Assembly: GCA_041674745.1 (NCBI GenBank)
Contig: JBAYVD010000001.1
Coordinates: 1 to 64,000 of the forward strand
DNA length: 64,000 bases
From: UBA2040 sp041674745
GTDB lineage: Bacteria; Bacteroidota; Bacteroidia; Flavobacteriales_D; Crocinitomicaceae
Direction: 5' to 3'
This document shows, piece after piece, positions 9,394 through 17,993 of this stretch. Under the pieces are notes generated by a model. It had not been told where the DNA came from and did not search any database. It saw only the letters and a list, made by a program, of their open reading frames with translations. The position numbers and the translations under genes are program-made. Positions within the stretch are counted from its first letter, which is position 1, and each line of letters starts with the position of its first letter.

Positions 9394-10292
9394 ATGAATG
9401 CGTTTGTATTCTTGCTTTTCATTCTGTATTTGATGATGGCATTGAGTAGAACAATGCACACGATGGCAATTGCTCCCACGTAAAACTTATTGGATAGCTG
9501 CGTGTTTTCGTGTAAAATGGCGATGGCAAGAAAAATGGTGTAAACCGGTTCCATGTTGATACTCAACGAAACGGTGAAGGCGCCCAATCGCTTAACTAAA
9601 TTTACCACGACTAAGAATGCGAAGGAAGTGCACACCAATCCCAAAAACAGCAACCAAAGTAAATCAGATGTGGTCATAATCAGCAAATCGGGATTTAAAC
9701 GGCCTTCCATCCCCAACAAGACGGACAAGAAAAGAACGGCGATGCCAAATTCATAAAAACTAATGGTTTCAGATGATGTTTTTTGTACCAACTTTGCGTT
9801 GAAAACGGAAAACAAAGCCGCCATTAACGCGGAGGCCAATCCAATAAACAAAGCGGTGTAATCCGAGGCACTGAAATCGCCCGAAACGTAAATCAAAGCA
9901 CCAATTATCAGAAGGCCCGAAATAAATTCTGACAGCAAAAACTTTCGTTTCATAATCAAAGGCTCTAGCCAAGTGACGTGCAACGTGGTGGTTGACAAAC
10001 ACAAAATCCCCAAAGAAGCGGTGGACATTTGTATACTTTTGTAAAATAGAACCCAATGGAGCGAAACAATAACGCCAACGCCCAAAATGTAGTATAATTG
10101 TTTTTTGGAATGAACGGTAAAATCCCAGCGTTTCAATTTCAAATAAATTCCCAATCCCAAAAATGCAATGACGACGCGCCACCAAACAATGGAAAGGCTA
10201 TCCAAATGAATTAATTTTCCAAGAATCCCAGTGAATCCCCAAATAAAAATGATAAAATGAAGTAATATATGATAACGAAAATTCTCAAACAT
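9390..10292 (-). CDS. EamA/DMT-superfamily transporter
   Basis: This is a ten-helix inner-membrane protein of 300 residues made of two EamA repeats (about 8-140 and 150-285), the usual layout of drug/metabolite exporters. The first repeat contains WGFTGILGKLI at the start of helix 1 and a WWRVVIAFLGLG segment; the second ends in an ILHENTQLSNKFYVGA stretch typical of the family. The substrate cannot be predicted. It lies 10 bases after the secreted coiled-coil gene on the same strand and is probably co-transcribed with it. It converges on the GH3 gene with a 4-base overlap at the stops. Confidence 0.9.
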   Translation of the reverse strand: MFENFRYHILLHFIIFIWGFTGILGKLIHLDSLSIVWWRVVIAFLGLGIYLKLKRWDFTVHSKKQLYYILGVGVIVSLHWVLFYKSIQMSTASLGILCLSTTTLHVTWLEPLIMKRKFLLSEFISGLLIIGALIYVSGDFSASDYTALFIGLASALMAALFSVFNAKLVQKTSSETISFYEFGIAVLFLSVLLGMEGRLNPDLLIMTTSDLLWLLFLGLVCTSFAFLVVVNLVKRLGAFTVSLSINMEPVYTIFLAIAILHENTQLSNKFYVGAIAIVCIVLLNAIIKYRMKSKNTNAFI

Positions 10293-10302
10293 GAAAAGCG
10301 TC

Positions 10303-10965
10303 TTATTTGATGGATTTTAGCTTTTTATCAATTCCTTCCACGACGACTTTCTGTTTGTCGATAGCTAATTTTTTGTCGTCTTGGTCTTTCAAGTTTTGCT
10401 CAATTTTCTTTTTAGCGTCTTGAATTTTCTGCTCGTAATCGGCAATGGATTTTTCCAAATCTTCTTTGTCTTTTACCAAGTTGGTTTGATCTTTTTCAAG
10501 GTCGGTTAAAATTTTAGTTTGGTCTTTGTTTTCTTCGTTGATGGTTTCTTTCGCAAGTTTCAAGGCAAACAAGCGCATCTTTTCAGCCATCGTTTCGTAT
10601 TGCATTTTGTGGTCCTGGCGGTTTAAATAGGCGCCACCCAAGTCAATTGCCAAAGCAAAAGAAAGATCATTGTTCTTGCCGTAAATGATTTTAATGGTCG
10701 CATCGAAGGGTTTGATGCCAATCGCATTTTGGTATGCTCCCACGACTGTCATTTCACCTTTGGAGGAATTGTATTTTCCGTTCCAGTCTTTTAATTCGTT
10801 TTTCAGTGCTTTTTCGAGTGTTTTTTCATCTACAAAGGGAACATTCACCGTCATGGCATTCAATCTGCCTGCACGAAACGACTGCATACCTTCTTCAACT
10901 TGAACAGTTTGAGCGAAAGAAGGTAAAATCACGAAACCAAATAAAAAGAGTACGAGGACGCGCAT
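10303..10965 (-). CDS. Secreted protein with C-terminal coiled coil, unknown function
   Basis: I do not recognise a named family. The 220-residue product has a signal peptide (MRVLVLFLFGFVILPSFAQ, cleavage after about residue 19). A compact domain of about 120 residues follows, and then a highly charged, heptad-like lysine/glutamate/glutamine-rich segment (about 145-220) that should form a coiled coil. The globular part ends with GGAYLNRQDHKMQYETMAE. A periplasmic or cell-surface location is likely. It is first in a two-gene minus-strand unit with the EamA transporter and diverges from holB, with about 80 bases between the two starts. Confidence 0.75.
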   Translation of the reverse strand: MRVLVLFLFGFVILPSFAQTVQVEEGMQSFRAGRLNAMTVNVPFVDEKTLEKALKNELKDWNGKYNSSKGEMTVVGAYQNAIGIKPFDATIKIIYGKNNDLSFALAIDLGGAYLNRQDHKMQYETMAEKMRLFALKLAKETINEENKDQTKILTDLEKDQTNLVKDKEDLEKSIADYEQKIQDAKKKIEQNLKDQDDKKLAIDKQKVVVEGIDKKLKSIK

Positions 10966-11045
10966 AATTTAGAGGATAAAAGGTTTTTGTAAAAATAATG
11001 ATTTCTGCGAGATGCCTTAGGAAAAGAAAATACTTAATTTTAGCC

Positions 11046-12164
11046 ATGCTTTTCAAAGAGGTAGTCGGTCAACAAGAAGTAAAATCCAGAATGATTCACG
11101 AAATCAATTCGGAGAAAATTAGCCATGCCCAACTTTTTTTAGGACAAACAGGATACGGCAGTTTTGCCCTAGCATTGGCGTATATTCAATATTTGTTTTG
11201 CGAAAACCGAACAGAGAGTGATGCTTGTGGTGTTTGTCCGAGTTGTCAAAAGAACCATCATTTGTCTCATCCAGATGTGCATTTTGTTTTCCCGACCGTT
11301 CAAGCAATTTCCAAAACTGCCGACCCCATGTTGAAAGAATGGCGAGACATGGTAAAGAAATCACCGTATTTCGACTTGAACGACTGGATTAATTTTACAG
11401 ATGACAAAGGCCGACGACCCATTATTGGAACCGATGAGAGTAAAGAATTGCTGCACAAGCTTTCTTTGATGTCGTATGAAGGCGGGTTCAAAGTTGTTGT
11501 GATTTGGATGGCGGAAGAAATGAACACAGCTTTCTCCAATAAAATTTTGAAAACCTTGGAGGAACCAAGTGCCAAAACCTTGTTGATTTTAGTTGTAGAA
11601 AACGGTTCGGCTATTTTACCCACGATTTTGTCAAGAACGCAAATTCGTAAAATTCCGCGGTTGCAGTTTTCCGAAGTGGAAGAGTACACAAAACGGATCA
11701 GCGACTTACCGCAAGGCGAGATTGTAAGTTTGGTCGCTAGGGTGGAAGGCGACATTTGCGCCGTTCGAGCAAGCATTGGGAATGTGGAAGCAGAAAATGG
11801 CAACCGTGAGCTTTTCATCGAATTGATGCGAAGTGCCTTCAAAAAAAATGTCATCGAAATGATGGACTGGGCGGATAAAATAGCCACCATCGGTCGCGAA
11901 CAACAAAAGATTTTTTTGGAATACGCCGTTCACATGTGTCGACAGAGTATTCTAAAAAATTACACCGATGATCAATTGACGCGAGTTTCCAATGAAGAAG
12001 CCGCATTTCTAAAAAACTTCGCCAAATTTATTACGGGCAACAACATCGTGGATTTCATGAAAATTTTCAGTGAAAGTCATTATGAGATTGAACGCAATGC
12101 CAACCCGAAAATATTGTTTACTCATTTGGCTTTTCGGGCCATGCGGTTTATCCATTTTGCTTGA
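11046..12164 (+). CDS. holB: DNA polymerase III delta' subunit
   Basis: This is a 372-residue clamp-loader subunit of the AAA+ family. The N-terminal VVGQQEVKSRM and SHAQLFLGQTGYG segments match DnaX/HolB proteins, but the P-loop lacks the GK(S/T) triplet, as expected for delta', which does not hydrolyse ATP. A zinc-binding C-x8-C-x2-C-x2-C cluster is visible at about residues 51-70. The segment NKILKTLEEPSAKTLLIL follows the family pattern and includes the SRT-type sensor region (LSRTQIRKI). It loads the sliding clamp within the replisome. The ATG at 11046 is preferred over the upstream in-frame ATG at 10998 because homologues begin at (M)LFKEVVGQ. It is monocistronic and diverges from the coiled-coil gene. 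Confidence 0.93.
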   Translation: MLFKEVVGQQEVKSRMIHEINSEKISHAQLFLGQTGYGSFALALAYIQYLFCENRTESDACGVCPSCQKNHHLSHPDVHFVFPTVQAISKTADPMLKEWRDMVKKSPYFDLNDWINFTDDKGRRPIIGTDESKELLHKLSLMSYEGGFKVVVIWMAEEMNTAFSNKILKTLEEPSAKTLLILVVENGSAILPTILSRTQIRKIPRLQFSEVEEYTKRISDLPQGEIVSLVARVEGDICAVRASIGNVEAENGNRELFIELMRSAFKKNVIEMMDWADKIATIGREQQKIFLEYAVHMCRQSILKNYTDDQLTRVSNEEAAFLKNFAKFITGNNIVDFMKIFSESHYEIERNANPKILFTHLAFRAMRFIHFA

Positions 12165-12218
12165 TATCCATTCTTCGGCCCCCTTTTTGTAAAAACAGAA
12201 AAAACAAGTCCATCTGGC

Positions 12219-12246
12219 TTGAATCCCCAAGCTTCTATTATCTTTG
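12219..12246 (+). promoter_or_regulatory. Promoter of the acyl-CoA carboxylase gene
   Basis: TTG at 12219-12221 and TATCTTTG at 12239-12246 are 17 bases apart and match the Bacteroidota promoter consensus. The box is 20 bases before the ATG at 12267, so the longer in-frame reading from 12219 would begin inside the promoter. Confidence 0.7.
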
Positions 12247-12266
12247 TTTCAACAAATCATTTGGAC

Positions 12267-13811
12267 ATGGAACAAAAGCGCGAGGAACTATTAAAAAGAC
12301 GTGAAAATTCAGTTTTGGGAGGCGGCGAAGCTAGAATTGCCAAACAACACAGTGGAGGAAAACTGACGGCACGCGAACGTATCACGTTGCTACTCGACGA
12401 AAATTCATTTCAAGAAACGGGTATGTTCATCGAGCACCGATCCACCTATTTTGGTTTGGACAAAGTGCACTTTCCAGGAGATGGAGTTGTAACCGGTTTC
12501 GGGACAGTTCACGGACGTTTGGTGTATGTTTTTTCGCAAGATTTCACGGTTTTAGGCGGTTCTTTGTCGGAAACGCATGCCGATAAGATTTGTAAATTGA
12601 TGGATTTGGCCATGAAAAATGGCGCTCCGTTGATTGGTTTGAATGATTCCGGCGGCGCTCGAATTCAAGAAGGCGTTGTTTCCTTGGCGGGTTATGCCGA
12701 TATATTTTACCGAAATACTCGAGCTTCCGGCGTGATCCCACAAATTTCAGTCATCATGGGACCGTGTGCCGGTGGCGCAGTTTATTCGCCTGCTTTGACG
12801 GATTTCATATTCATGGTGGAAGAAACATCCTACATGTTTGTAACCGGACCGAACGTTGTAAAAACAGTAACCCACGAAGAAGTTTCTTCCGAAGATTTGG
12901 GTGGCGCGAAATCGCATGCGGAGAAATCGGGCGTAAATCATTTCACGGCACACAACGATGTAGAATGTTTGAAAAAAGTGCGGGATTTGATTACTTACAT
13001 GCCACAAAACGCAAAAGAATTGGCACCCAAACCAAGTGTATTTGAATTCAGCGAAAATAAAAATGAACTGATAAAAAACATCATTCCTACCAACGCCAAT
13101 GTTCCTTACGATATCCGAAAAGTAATCGATTGTGTGATAGATGACGAAAGTTTCCGCGAAGTTCAAGAAGAATTTGCGAAAAACATCGTGATTGGCTTTG
13201 CTCGCTTGGAAGGCAGAACCTTGGGAATAATTGCCAATCAACCGGCAGCGATGGCGGGTGTGTTGGACATCGACTCTTCGAGAAAAGGAGCCCGATTTGT
13301 TCGCTTCTGTGACTCCTTCAACATTCCACTTTTGGTATTCGAAGACGTTCCAGGATTCTTACCGGGAACCGATCAAGAATGGCGAGGGATTATCACGCAC
13401 GGAGCCAAATTATTGTACGCGTTTTCTGAAGCAACGGTTCCAAGAATTACCGTTATCACAAGAAAAGCATACGGTGGCGCGTTCGACGTGATGAACTCCA
13501 AAAATATTGGAGCGGACTTGAACTATGCATGGCCAACAGCCGAAATTGCCGTAATGGGAGCGAAAGGTGCCGCCGAAATTATTTTCAAAAGAGAAATTTC
13601 AGAAGCCGCCGATCCAGCTGCAAAATTATTGGAAAAGGAAGCCGAATACGCTGAAAAATTTGCCAATCCATATCGAGCAGCAGAACGCGGCTTTGTGGAC
13701 GATGTTATTTTACCAGAAGAAACCCGATCTCGCTTAATCGCAGCGTTCAAATCCTTGGAAAACAAAAACGAAAGTTTGCCTTGGAAGAAGCACGGGAATA
13801 TTCCTCTTTAA
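12267..13811 (+). CDS. Acyl-CoA (propionyl-CoA-type) carboxylase, carboxyltransferase subunit
   Basis: This 514-residue protein is the carboxyltransferase component of a biotin-dependent acyl-CoA carboxylase, which moves a carboxyl group from carboxybiotin to propionyl-CoA or a related acyl-CoA. It shows both halves of the crotonase-like fold. The N-terminal half has NDSGGARIQEGV and GPCAGGAVYSPALTD, which form the CoA/biotin site. The C-terminal half has PGFLPGTDQEWRGIITHGAK and RKAYGGAFDVM. Length and motifs fit PccB or the closely related methylmalonyl-CoA decarboxylase alpha subunit; substrate choice cannot be settled here. No biotin carboxylase or biotin carrier gene is adjacent. A strong promoter at 12219-12246 fixes the start. 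Confidence 0.93.
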   Translation: MEQKREELLKRRENSVLGGGEARIAKQHSGGKLTARERITLLLDENSFQETGMFIEHRSTYFGLDKVHFPGDGVVTGFGTVHGRLVYVFSQDFTVLGGSLSETHADKICKLMDLAMKNGAPLIGLNDSGGARIQEGVVSLAGYADIFYRNTRASGVIPQISVIMGPCAGGAVYSPALTDFIFMVEETSYMFVTGPNVVKTVTHEEVSSEDLGGAKSHAEKSGVNHFTAHNDVECLKKVRDLITYMPQNAKELAPKPSVFEFSENKNELIKNIIPTNANVPYDIRKVIDCVIDDESFREVQEEFAKNIVIGFARLEGRTLGIIANQPAAMAGVLDIDSSRKGARFVRFCDSFNIPLLVFEDVPGFLPGTDQEWRGIITHGAKLLYAFSEATVPRITVITRKAYGGAFDVMNSKNIGADLNYAWPTAEIAVMGAKGAAEIIFKREISEAADPAAKLLEKEAEYAEKFANPYRAAERGFVDDVILPEETRSRLIAAFKSLENKNESLPWKKHGNIPL

Positions 13812-13815
13812 GTTA

Positions 13816-14001
13816 CAAGTTAAAAAGTTGCGAGTTGCAAGTTCTGGGTGCTTAAGTTCCTTTGCCCTGAAAAACAGGTGCTTCGCCTTATGTTATAAAA
13901 GATCTTGAATGCCAAAGAACGCCTCTCGGAAGCCGTTCCACCTAAAAATGCCAACCAATCCCATAGCACACAGAACTTGCAACTCTGAATTTTTCAACTT
14001 G
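13816..14001 (+). repeat. Intergenic element with 30-base inverted repeats
   Basis: Arms at 13816-13845 and 13972-14001 are inverted copies that match at about 26 of 30 bases, including a perfect 14-base inner block (13832-13845 and 13972-13985). The 126-base centre has no open frame of note. The whole 186-base unit fills the gap between two convergent genes. It may be a MITE-like or palindromic repeat, or a long bidirectional terminator hairpin; I see no target-site duplication that would settle this. Confidence 0.6.
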
Positions 14002-14027
14002 TTGAAAAAGAACTTGAAACTAGCAAC

Positions 14028-15191
14028 TTATTTCCGCAACCACCGAGGCAACAAAAACGCCCCAATAAACAAATAAGGAAAATACGAGATTAAGCGCCAT
14101 ATAACAGCCATCGCCACTAAAAGCATACTGGAAGCCGCAAAAGTGGAAAGCAACTCTCCAAACGCGTATTCTGCCACTCCACTAGCGCCTGGCGTTGGGC
14201 TTACGAGCATGAAAAGCCACAAAACCAATTGTTTTCCAAGTAAAAGAAAATGTTCGGTTACTGATAAGTGCAAGAAAGCCTGAAGAATCGCATTGATGAC
14301 CAAATAGCGAGAAACCCAGGAACCGCACGTACTCAAAAAGGCTTTGATCCAAAAAGATTTCGGTTCATCTTTTAATTCATGAGAAGTGGTGTAAATTTCT
14401 TCGCCCGTTTGCATGGCTTTTTCTCGCCAGCGCTTCAACAAGGGGAAACGGAATAGGAATCCCAAAACGGTTTTGGCCAAGTTGGGGAAAAGAAAAATAC
14501 TGGCAAATAGAAAGGAACAAACACCAAAAATTGCGGCGAAACCTGTCCAAAAAATGGTTTGAACACTTCCTGAACCAGAAACATTTGCCGGAAACAAGTG
14601 ACTTTGGTCCACCATTAAAAATACGAGGGGAATCATCAGTAGGTAAAATAGATTGTCTAAAAACGCTGTAATCACCACAATTGCCGTGGATCGACCCAAA
14701 GCGATTTTTTCTCGGTTCAAAATAAACATCGCAACGGCAGCACCGCCCACAACTCCAGGAGAAAGGGCAGAGGCAAATTCCCAAAGCATAATAACAATGA
14801 ACGATTTACGCCAAGAAAGATCATTTTTCGTGAGTACGCGAATGCGCACCATGTAGAAAAAATCGCGTCCAATCATAAATACCACTGCCACCAGCAACCA
14901 AAGCCAAACATGGAAACCTAAATCAATGTTTTTAATGAGGGAAGAGACGGTTTCCAAGATGTAATCGCCGTGCTCGGTTGCTTGAAATTCCTTCCAATTA
15001 TGCATGTCAACAACCTGATTCTGATTGGCATCGACCCAGGAATAATTTCCCGTTCCTTTTTCTACGGCAATGAAGGTGGTTTGGTTCACACTTCGATAAA
15101 TCATCCAAACAGCAATGGACAAACCCAGGACAATTGGAAGAATTATTTTCCAGCCAGAAAGCGCTTTTTCTAATGGATTAGTTTCCTCCAT
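14028..15191 (-). CDS. Lysylphosphatidylglycerol synthase/UPF0104-type membrane protein
   Basis: This 387-residue integral membrane protein has about eight to nine helices and belongs to the LPG_synthase_TM (UPF0104) family, the flippase-like half of MprF. The family signature is visible as ALSPGVVGGAAVAMFILNRE and later as VSPTPGASGVAEYAFG. It lacks the C-terminal aminoacyl transferase domain of MprF, so it may move a lipid or lipid-linked product across the membrane; the substrate is unknown. The start overlaps the end of the Ig-like lipoprotein gene by 14 bases, which indicates translational coupling in an operon with that gene and msrC. Confidence 0.85.
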   Translation of the reverse strand: MEETNPLEKALSGWKIILPIVLGLSIAVWMIYRSVNQTTFIAVEKGTGNYSWVDANQNQVVDMHNWKEFQATEHGDYILETVSSLIKNIDLGFHVWLWLLVAVVFMIGRDFFYMVRIRVLTKNDLSWRKSFIVIMLWEFASALSPGVVGGAAVAMFILNREKIALGRSTAIVVITAFLDNLFYLLMIPLVFLMVDQSHLFPANVSGSGSVQTIFWTGFAAIFGVCSFLFASIFLFPNLAKTVLGFLFRFPLLKRWREKAMQTGEEIYTTSHELKDEPKSFWIKAFLSTCGSWVSRYLVINAILQAFLHLSVTEHFLLLGKQLVLWLFMLVSPTPGASGVAEYAFGELLSTFAASSMLLVAMAVIWRLISYFPYLFIGAFLLPRWLRK

Positions 15192-16740
15192 TTTCGGGTT
15201 GTTTCAAAATTACTTCCAAATCCCAATTGGCGCGAACTTTTTTGGTTTCTTGAAATTTTTGAATGATTTCGGGTTGTAGGCCGAGTGCACGGTTCCCGAC
15301 GTCCCATTTTCCATTTTCATTCTCGTCCAGCACAAGTCGGAAAGAATATTCACCAGGTTTTAAATTGGAAAAGTGGTGTTTTCGTTGTTCTTTTCCAAGC
15401 GGAATAGAAGCGACCAATTTTTTCCCCAGCAAAATTTCTAAAACCAATGGAGATTGGAAATCGGACACGTCGATATCCATGCTTCCGAGTTCTTTTTCAA
15501 GCAAGCAGGTTAGTTTCAATAGAATTGTATCTGAATTTGGACCATGTGCGTCAATTAGCGAACCTGGCAAGAAAAGCACATTTGCGTTGCTTGTTTTTTC
15601 TCGTTCAAAATTCATTTCCAAACGGTTTCCGTTCAGGGATGTTTGGCCAAGTGTTAATTGCGAACTGTCTTGTACATTGATTACGTGAATCAAAGGCACG
15701 ACTACTGATTTGAGTTCTGCAGAAGCGATTAAAACAATGGGTGTTTTGGGCAGAATTTCGTTTCCACCATCAACTTGCAAACGAAGTGAACCACTTTTTT
15801 CTTTTTGCGTGATACGGATAGAAGTGGTGTCGGTCCAATTTTCATTTTCGGCAATGAGCGTATATTGACTAGTATCACTGATGGAAAAAGTCAACAACAA
15901 AGAATCGGATGCAAAAGCGTGCAAATTTTTATCACTTATTTTTTCGCCGTTTATATAGAAGAGGGTTTTTTCTAAATTTCGATTGGCCGCAACGACAAAA
16001 CTGCCTGGAGCATTGAAGGAGAAACGGGTAATTTGAGGCGTTTCTTCCGGCGGAAATAGGCGAATCGGGACAGAATCGACAAAAATACCGGTCAATTCAA
16101 GTGCCGCTTTTTTAAATCCCATTCGTTCGTTGATTTGGTGTTTCAAGTCTTTGTTTTTATCCTCGAAAGCCACAACATCGTATTTTCCTGTTTTTAAATA
16201 ACGCAATTGAGCGGCACCAGTTGCATCCGTTTGAGCAAAATAAGTAGGACGAATAGTGTCTGAAAAAGACTCATATAACCCGACAATAACGTCCTTTACG
16301 GGCTCATTGGTAAAAGCATCTCGAACAAAGTATTGAACTGTCAAACTATCGATGGTTTCACCGGTCGAAAACACAAAAGTCATCAAAGAATCGTTGTTTT
16401 CTTTGGTGTCTTGAACAGTTCCATTCAAATAAAAAGCATACGTTGTGTTAGGTGATAAATCGTCGTTCCACGAAAGGTACAAGGTTTTGTTTTTCACCTT
16501 GGCCATCGGTTTGATGTTGGGAGGAACCACCACCATCGTTTCACTCGGATTGTTCAATTTGATGAATTCGTTAAAAGGAATAACCAGTTCTTTTCCGTTG
16601 AAGTTGGTGGACGCATTTTTTGGCGACATTTTTTCCATATTGGGCGCAGGGGCAGTTTCGTCTTTTGTGCCACCACTGAGCACACCCACTTGAGCACAAG
16701 CACTCAATAAGAATAGAATTAAAACAAGTCCGAAACGCAT
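15178..16740 (-). CDS. Lipoprotein with bacterial Ig-like (Big_5) domain
   Basis: This 520-residue exported lipoprotein has a lipobox (LLSAC) at about residues 11-15. Right after it comes a Big_5-type Ig-like domain (about 30-135) with the usual PFNEFIKLNNPSETMVV and LSPNTTYAFYLNGTVQD features. A carboxypeptidase-regulatory-like segment (about 140-225) with TDATGAAQLRYLKTGKYDVVAF follows, and further beta-rich repeats run to the end. Such proteins are widespread in Bacteroidota as outer-membrane-associated lipoproteins; the function is not established. The gene overlaps msrC upstream by 22 bases and the UPF0104 gene downstream by 14 bases. Confidence 0.85.
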   Translation of the reverse strand: MRFGLVLILFLLSACAQVGVLSGGTKDETAPAPNMEKMSPKNASTNFNGKELVIPFNEFIKLNNPSETMVVVPPNIKPMAKVKNKTLYLSWNDDLSPNTTYAFYLNGTVQDTKENNDSLMTFVFSTGETIDSLTVQYFVRDAFTNEPVKDVIVGLYESFSDTIRPTYFAQTDATGAAQLRYLKTGKYDVVAFEDKNKDLKHQINERMGFKKAALELTGIFVDSVPIRLFPPEETPQITRFSFNAPGSFVVAANRNLEKTLFYINGEKISDKNLHAFASDSLLLTFSISDTSQYTLIAENENWTDTTSIRITQKEKSGSLRLQVDGGNEILPKTPIVLIASAELKSVVVPLIHVINVQDSSQLTLGQTSLNGNRLEMNFEREKTSNANVLFLPGSLIDAHGPNSDTILLKLTCLLEKELGSMDIDVSDFQSPLVLEILLGKKLVASIPLGKEQRKHHFSNLKPGEYSFRLVLDENENGKWDVGNRALGLQPEIIQKFQETKKVRANWDLEVILKQPENGGN

Positions 16741-17198
16741 AAGGCTAATTCTTCAAGGTATTTTTGGTCTACTGAATCAAAGTCGTTCAGTTGATCACTA
16801 TCAACATCCAAAACGGCTACTACCGTTCCATTTTTTAAAATAGGCACTACAATTTCGCTTTTCGAAGCCGAACTGCACGCAATGTGGCCGGGAAAAGCAT
16901 CTACATCGGGAACTAAAAAGGTTGTTTTTTCTTTCCAAGAAGCGCCACAAACACCTTTTCCCAAAGCAATGCGGGTACAAGCAATTGGACCTTGAAAAGG
17001 ACCCAAAACCAACTCATCGGCTTTTACGAGATAAAACCCTACCCAGAAAAAACCAAACGTCTCTCGCAACGCGGCTACCGTGTTGGAAAGGTTGGCAATC
17101 AAATCCGGTTCGCCCGAAACGAGCGCCACAATTTGTGGCAGCAACGATTGATACATTGCTTCTTTGTTTCCTTGTCGAATGATAAGTTCTTCTGCCAT
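16719..17198 (-). CDS. msrC: Free methionine-(R)-sulfoxide reductase (GAF-type)
   Basis: This 159-residue GAF-domain protein matches the fRMsr family, which reduces free Met-R-sulfoxide in the cytoplasm. Three cysteines appear at about residues 73, 83 and 107 (IACTRI, GVCGAS, HIACSS). Their spacing of 10 and 24 residues equals that of the catalytic cysteines of E. coli fRMsr, which is strong support. The motif SEIVVPI closes the active-site region. The ATG at 17198 is preferred over the ATG at 17255 because it gives the normal family length. Its 3' end overlaps the lipoprotein gene by 22 bases, making it the first gene of a three-gene minus-strand operon. Confidence 0.92.
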   Translation of the reverse strand: MAEELIIRQGNKEAMYQSLLPQIVALVSGEPDLIANLSNTVAALRETFGFFWVGFYLVKADELVLGPFQGPIACTRIALGKGVCGASWKEKTTFLVPDVDAFPGHIACSSASKSEIVVPILKNGTVVAVLDVDSDQLNDFDSVDQKYLEELALCVSDLF

Positions 17199-17273
17199 AC
17201 TGGGAACAAAAATCGTGTTTTTTTGGAGACAAACGATATTTTTCCTTATCTTCAAGTAACAACTTAAACGAAT

Positions 17274-17993
17274 ATGCTAGAAAAAATACCAGTCGAGAAG
17301 ATCTTATTTTTGGATATCGAGACGGCACCGCAAGTATACAAATACGAGGATTTAGATCCAGAAGGAAAGTATTTGTTCGAACAAAAAACACGTTTTCAAA
17401 AAACGGACGAAAAAGAATACAGTACCATTTGGGACGAAAGAGGAGGAATATTTGCTGAATTTGGCAAAATTGTCTGTATTTCGGTTGGTTTTGTGCATGA
17501 AACCCGAACCGGACGAGAAATTCGCATGAAGAGTTTCGCGCATGATGACGAAGAAACTTTGTTAAACAACTTCAACAAATTGATTGAAGAAAATGGTTCG
17601 CGTTTCCCGATATTGTGTGGACACAACGCCAAAGAATTTGATTTTCCCTATATCTGTCGAAGAATGTTGATCAATGGCATTCGAATTCCACAAATTTTGG
17701 ATTTGGCAGGCAAAAAACCGTGGGAAATCCCGCACTTAGACACCATGGAATTGTGGAAATTCGGCGATTTCAAAGCCTTTACTTCCCTGGCCTTGCTTTG
17801 CCATGTTTTTAAAATCCCAACGCCAAAAGACGATATCTCTGGCGCAGATGTAGCACGCGTCTATTATGAAGAAAAAGATTTGGCTCGAATTAAACTTTAT
17901 TGCGAAAAAGATGTTGTTGCTCTTATACAACTCTTCCTCCGATTGAAAGGTGAAAACTTGGTGGATGAGGGAGACGTTGTTTATTCAACATGA
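17274..17993 (+). CDS. Predicted 3'-5' exonuclease, PolB-type RNase H fold
   Basis: This 239-residue protein belongs to the DEDD exonuclease superfamily, in the group related to the proofreading domain of DNA polymerase B but without a polymerase. The motifs are in order: FLDIET (ExoI, DxE, about residues 13-18), CGHNAKEFDFP (ExoII, about 120-130) and Y/C-EKDV near 210 (ExoIII region with the last aspartate). It probably degrades single-stranded DNA ends or primers. Its last four bases (ATGA) overlap the start of the CrtA-like gene, so the two are translationally coupled. It diverges from msrC. Confidence 0.88.
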   Translation: MLEKIPVEKILFLDIETAPQVYKYEDLDPEGKYLFEQKTRFQKTDEKEYSTIWDERGGIFAEFGKIVCISVGFVHETRTGREIRMKSFAHDDEETLLNNFNKLIEENGSRFPILCGHNAKEFDFPYICRRMLINGIRIPQILDLAGKKPWEIPHLDTMELWKFGDFKAFTSLALLCHVFKIPTPKDDISGADVARVYYEEKDLARIKLYCEKDVVALIQLFLRLKGENLVDEGDVVYST

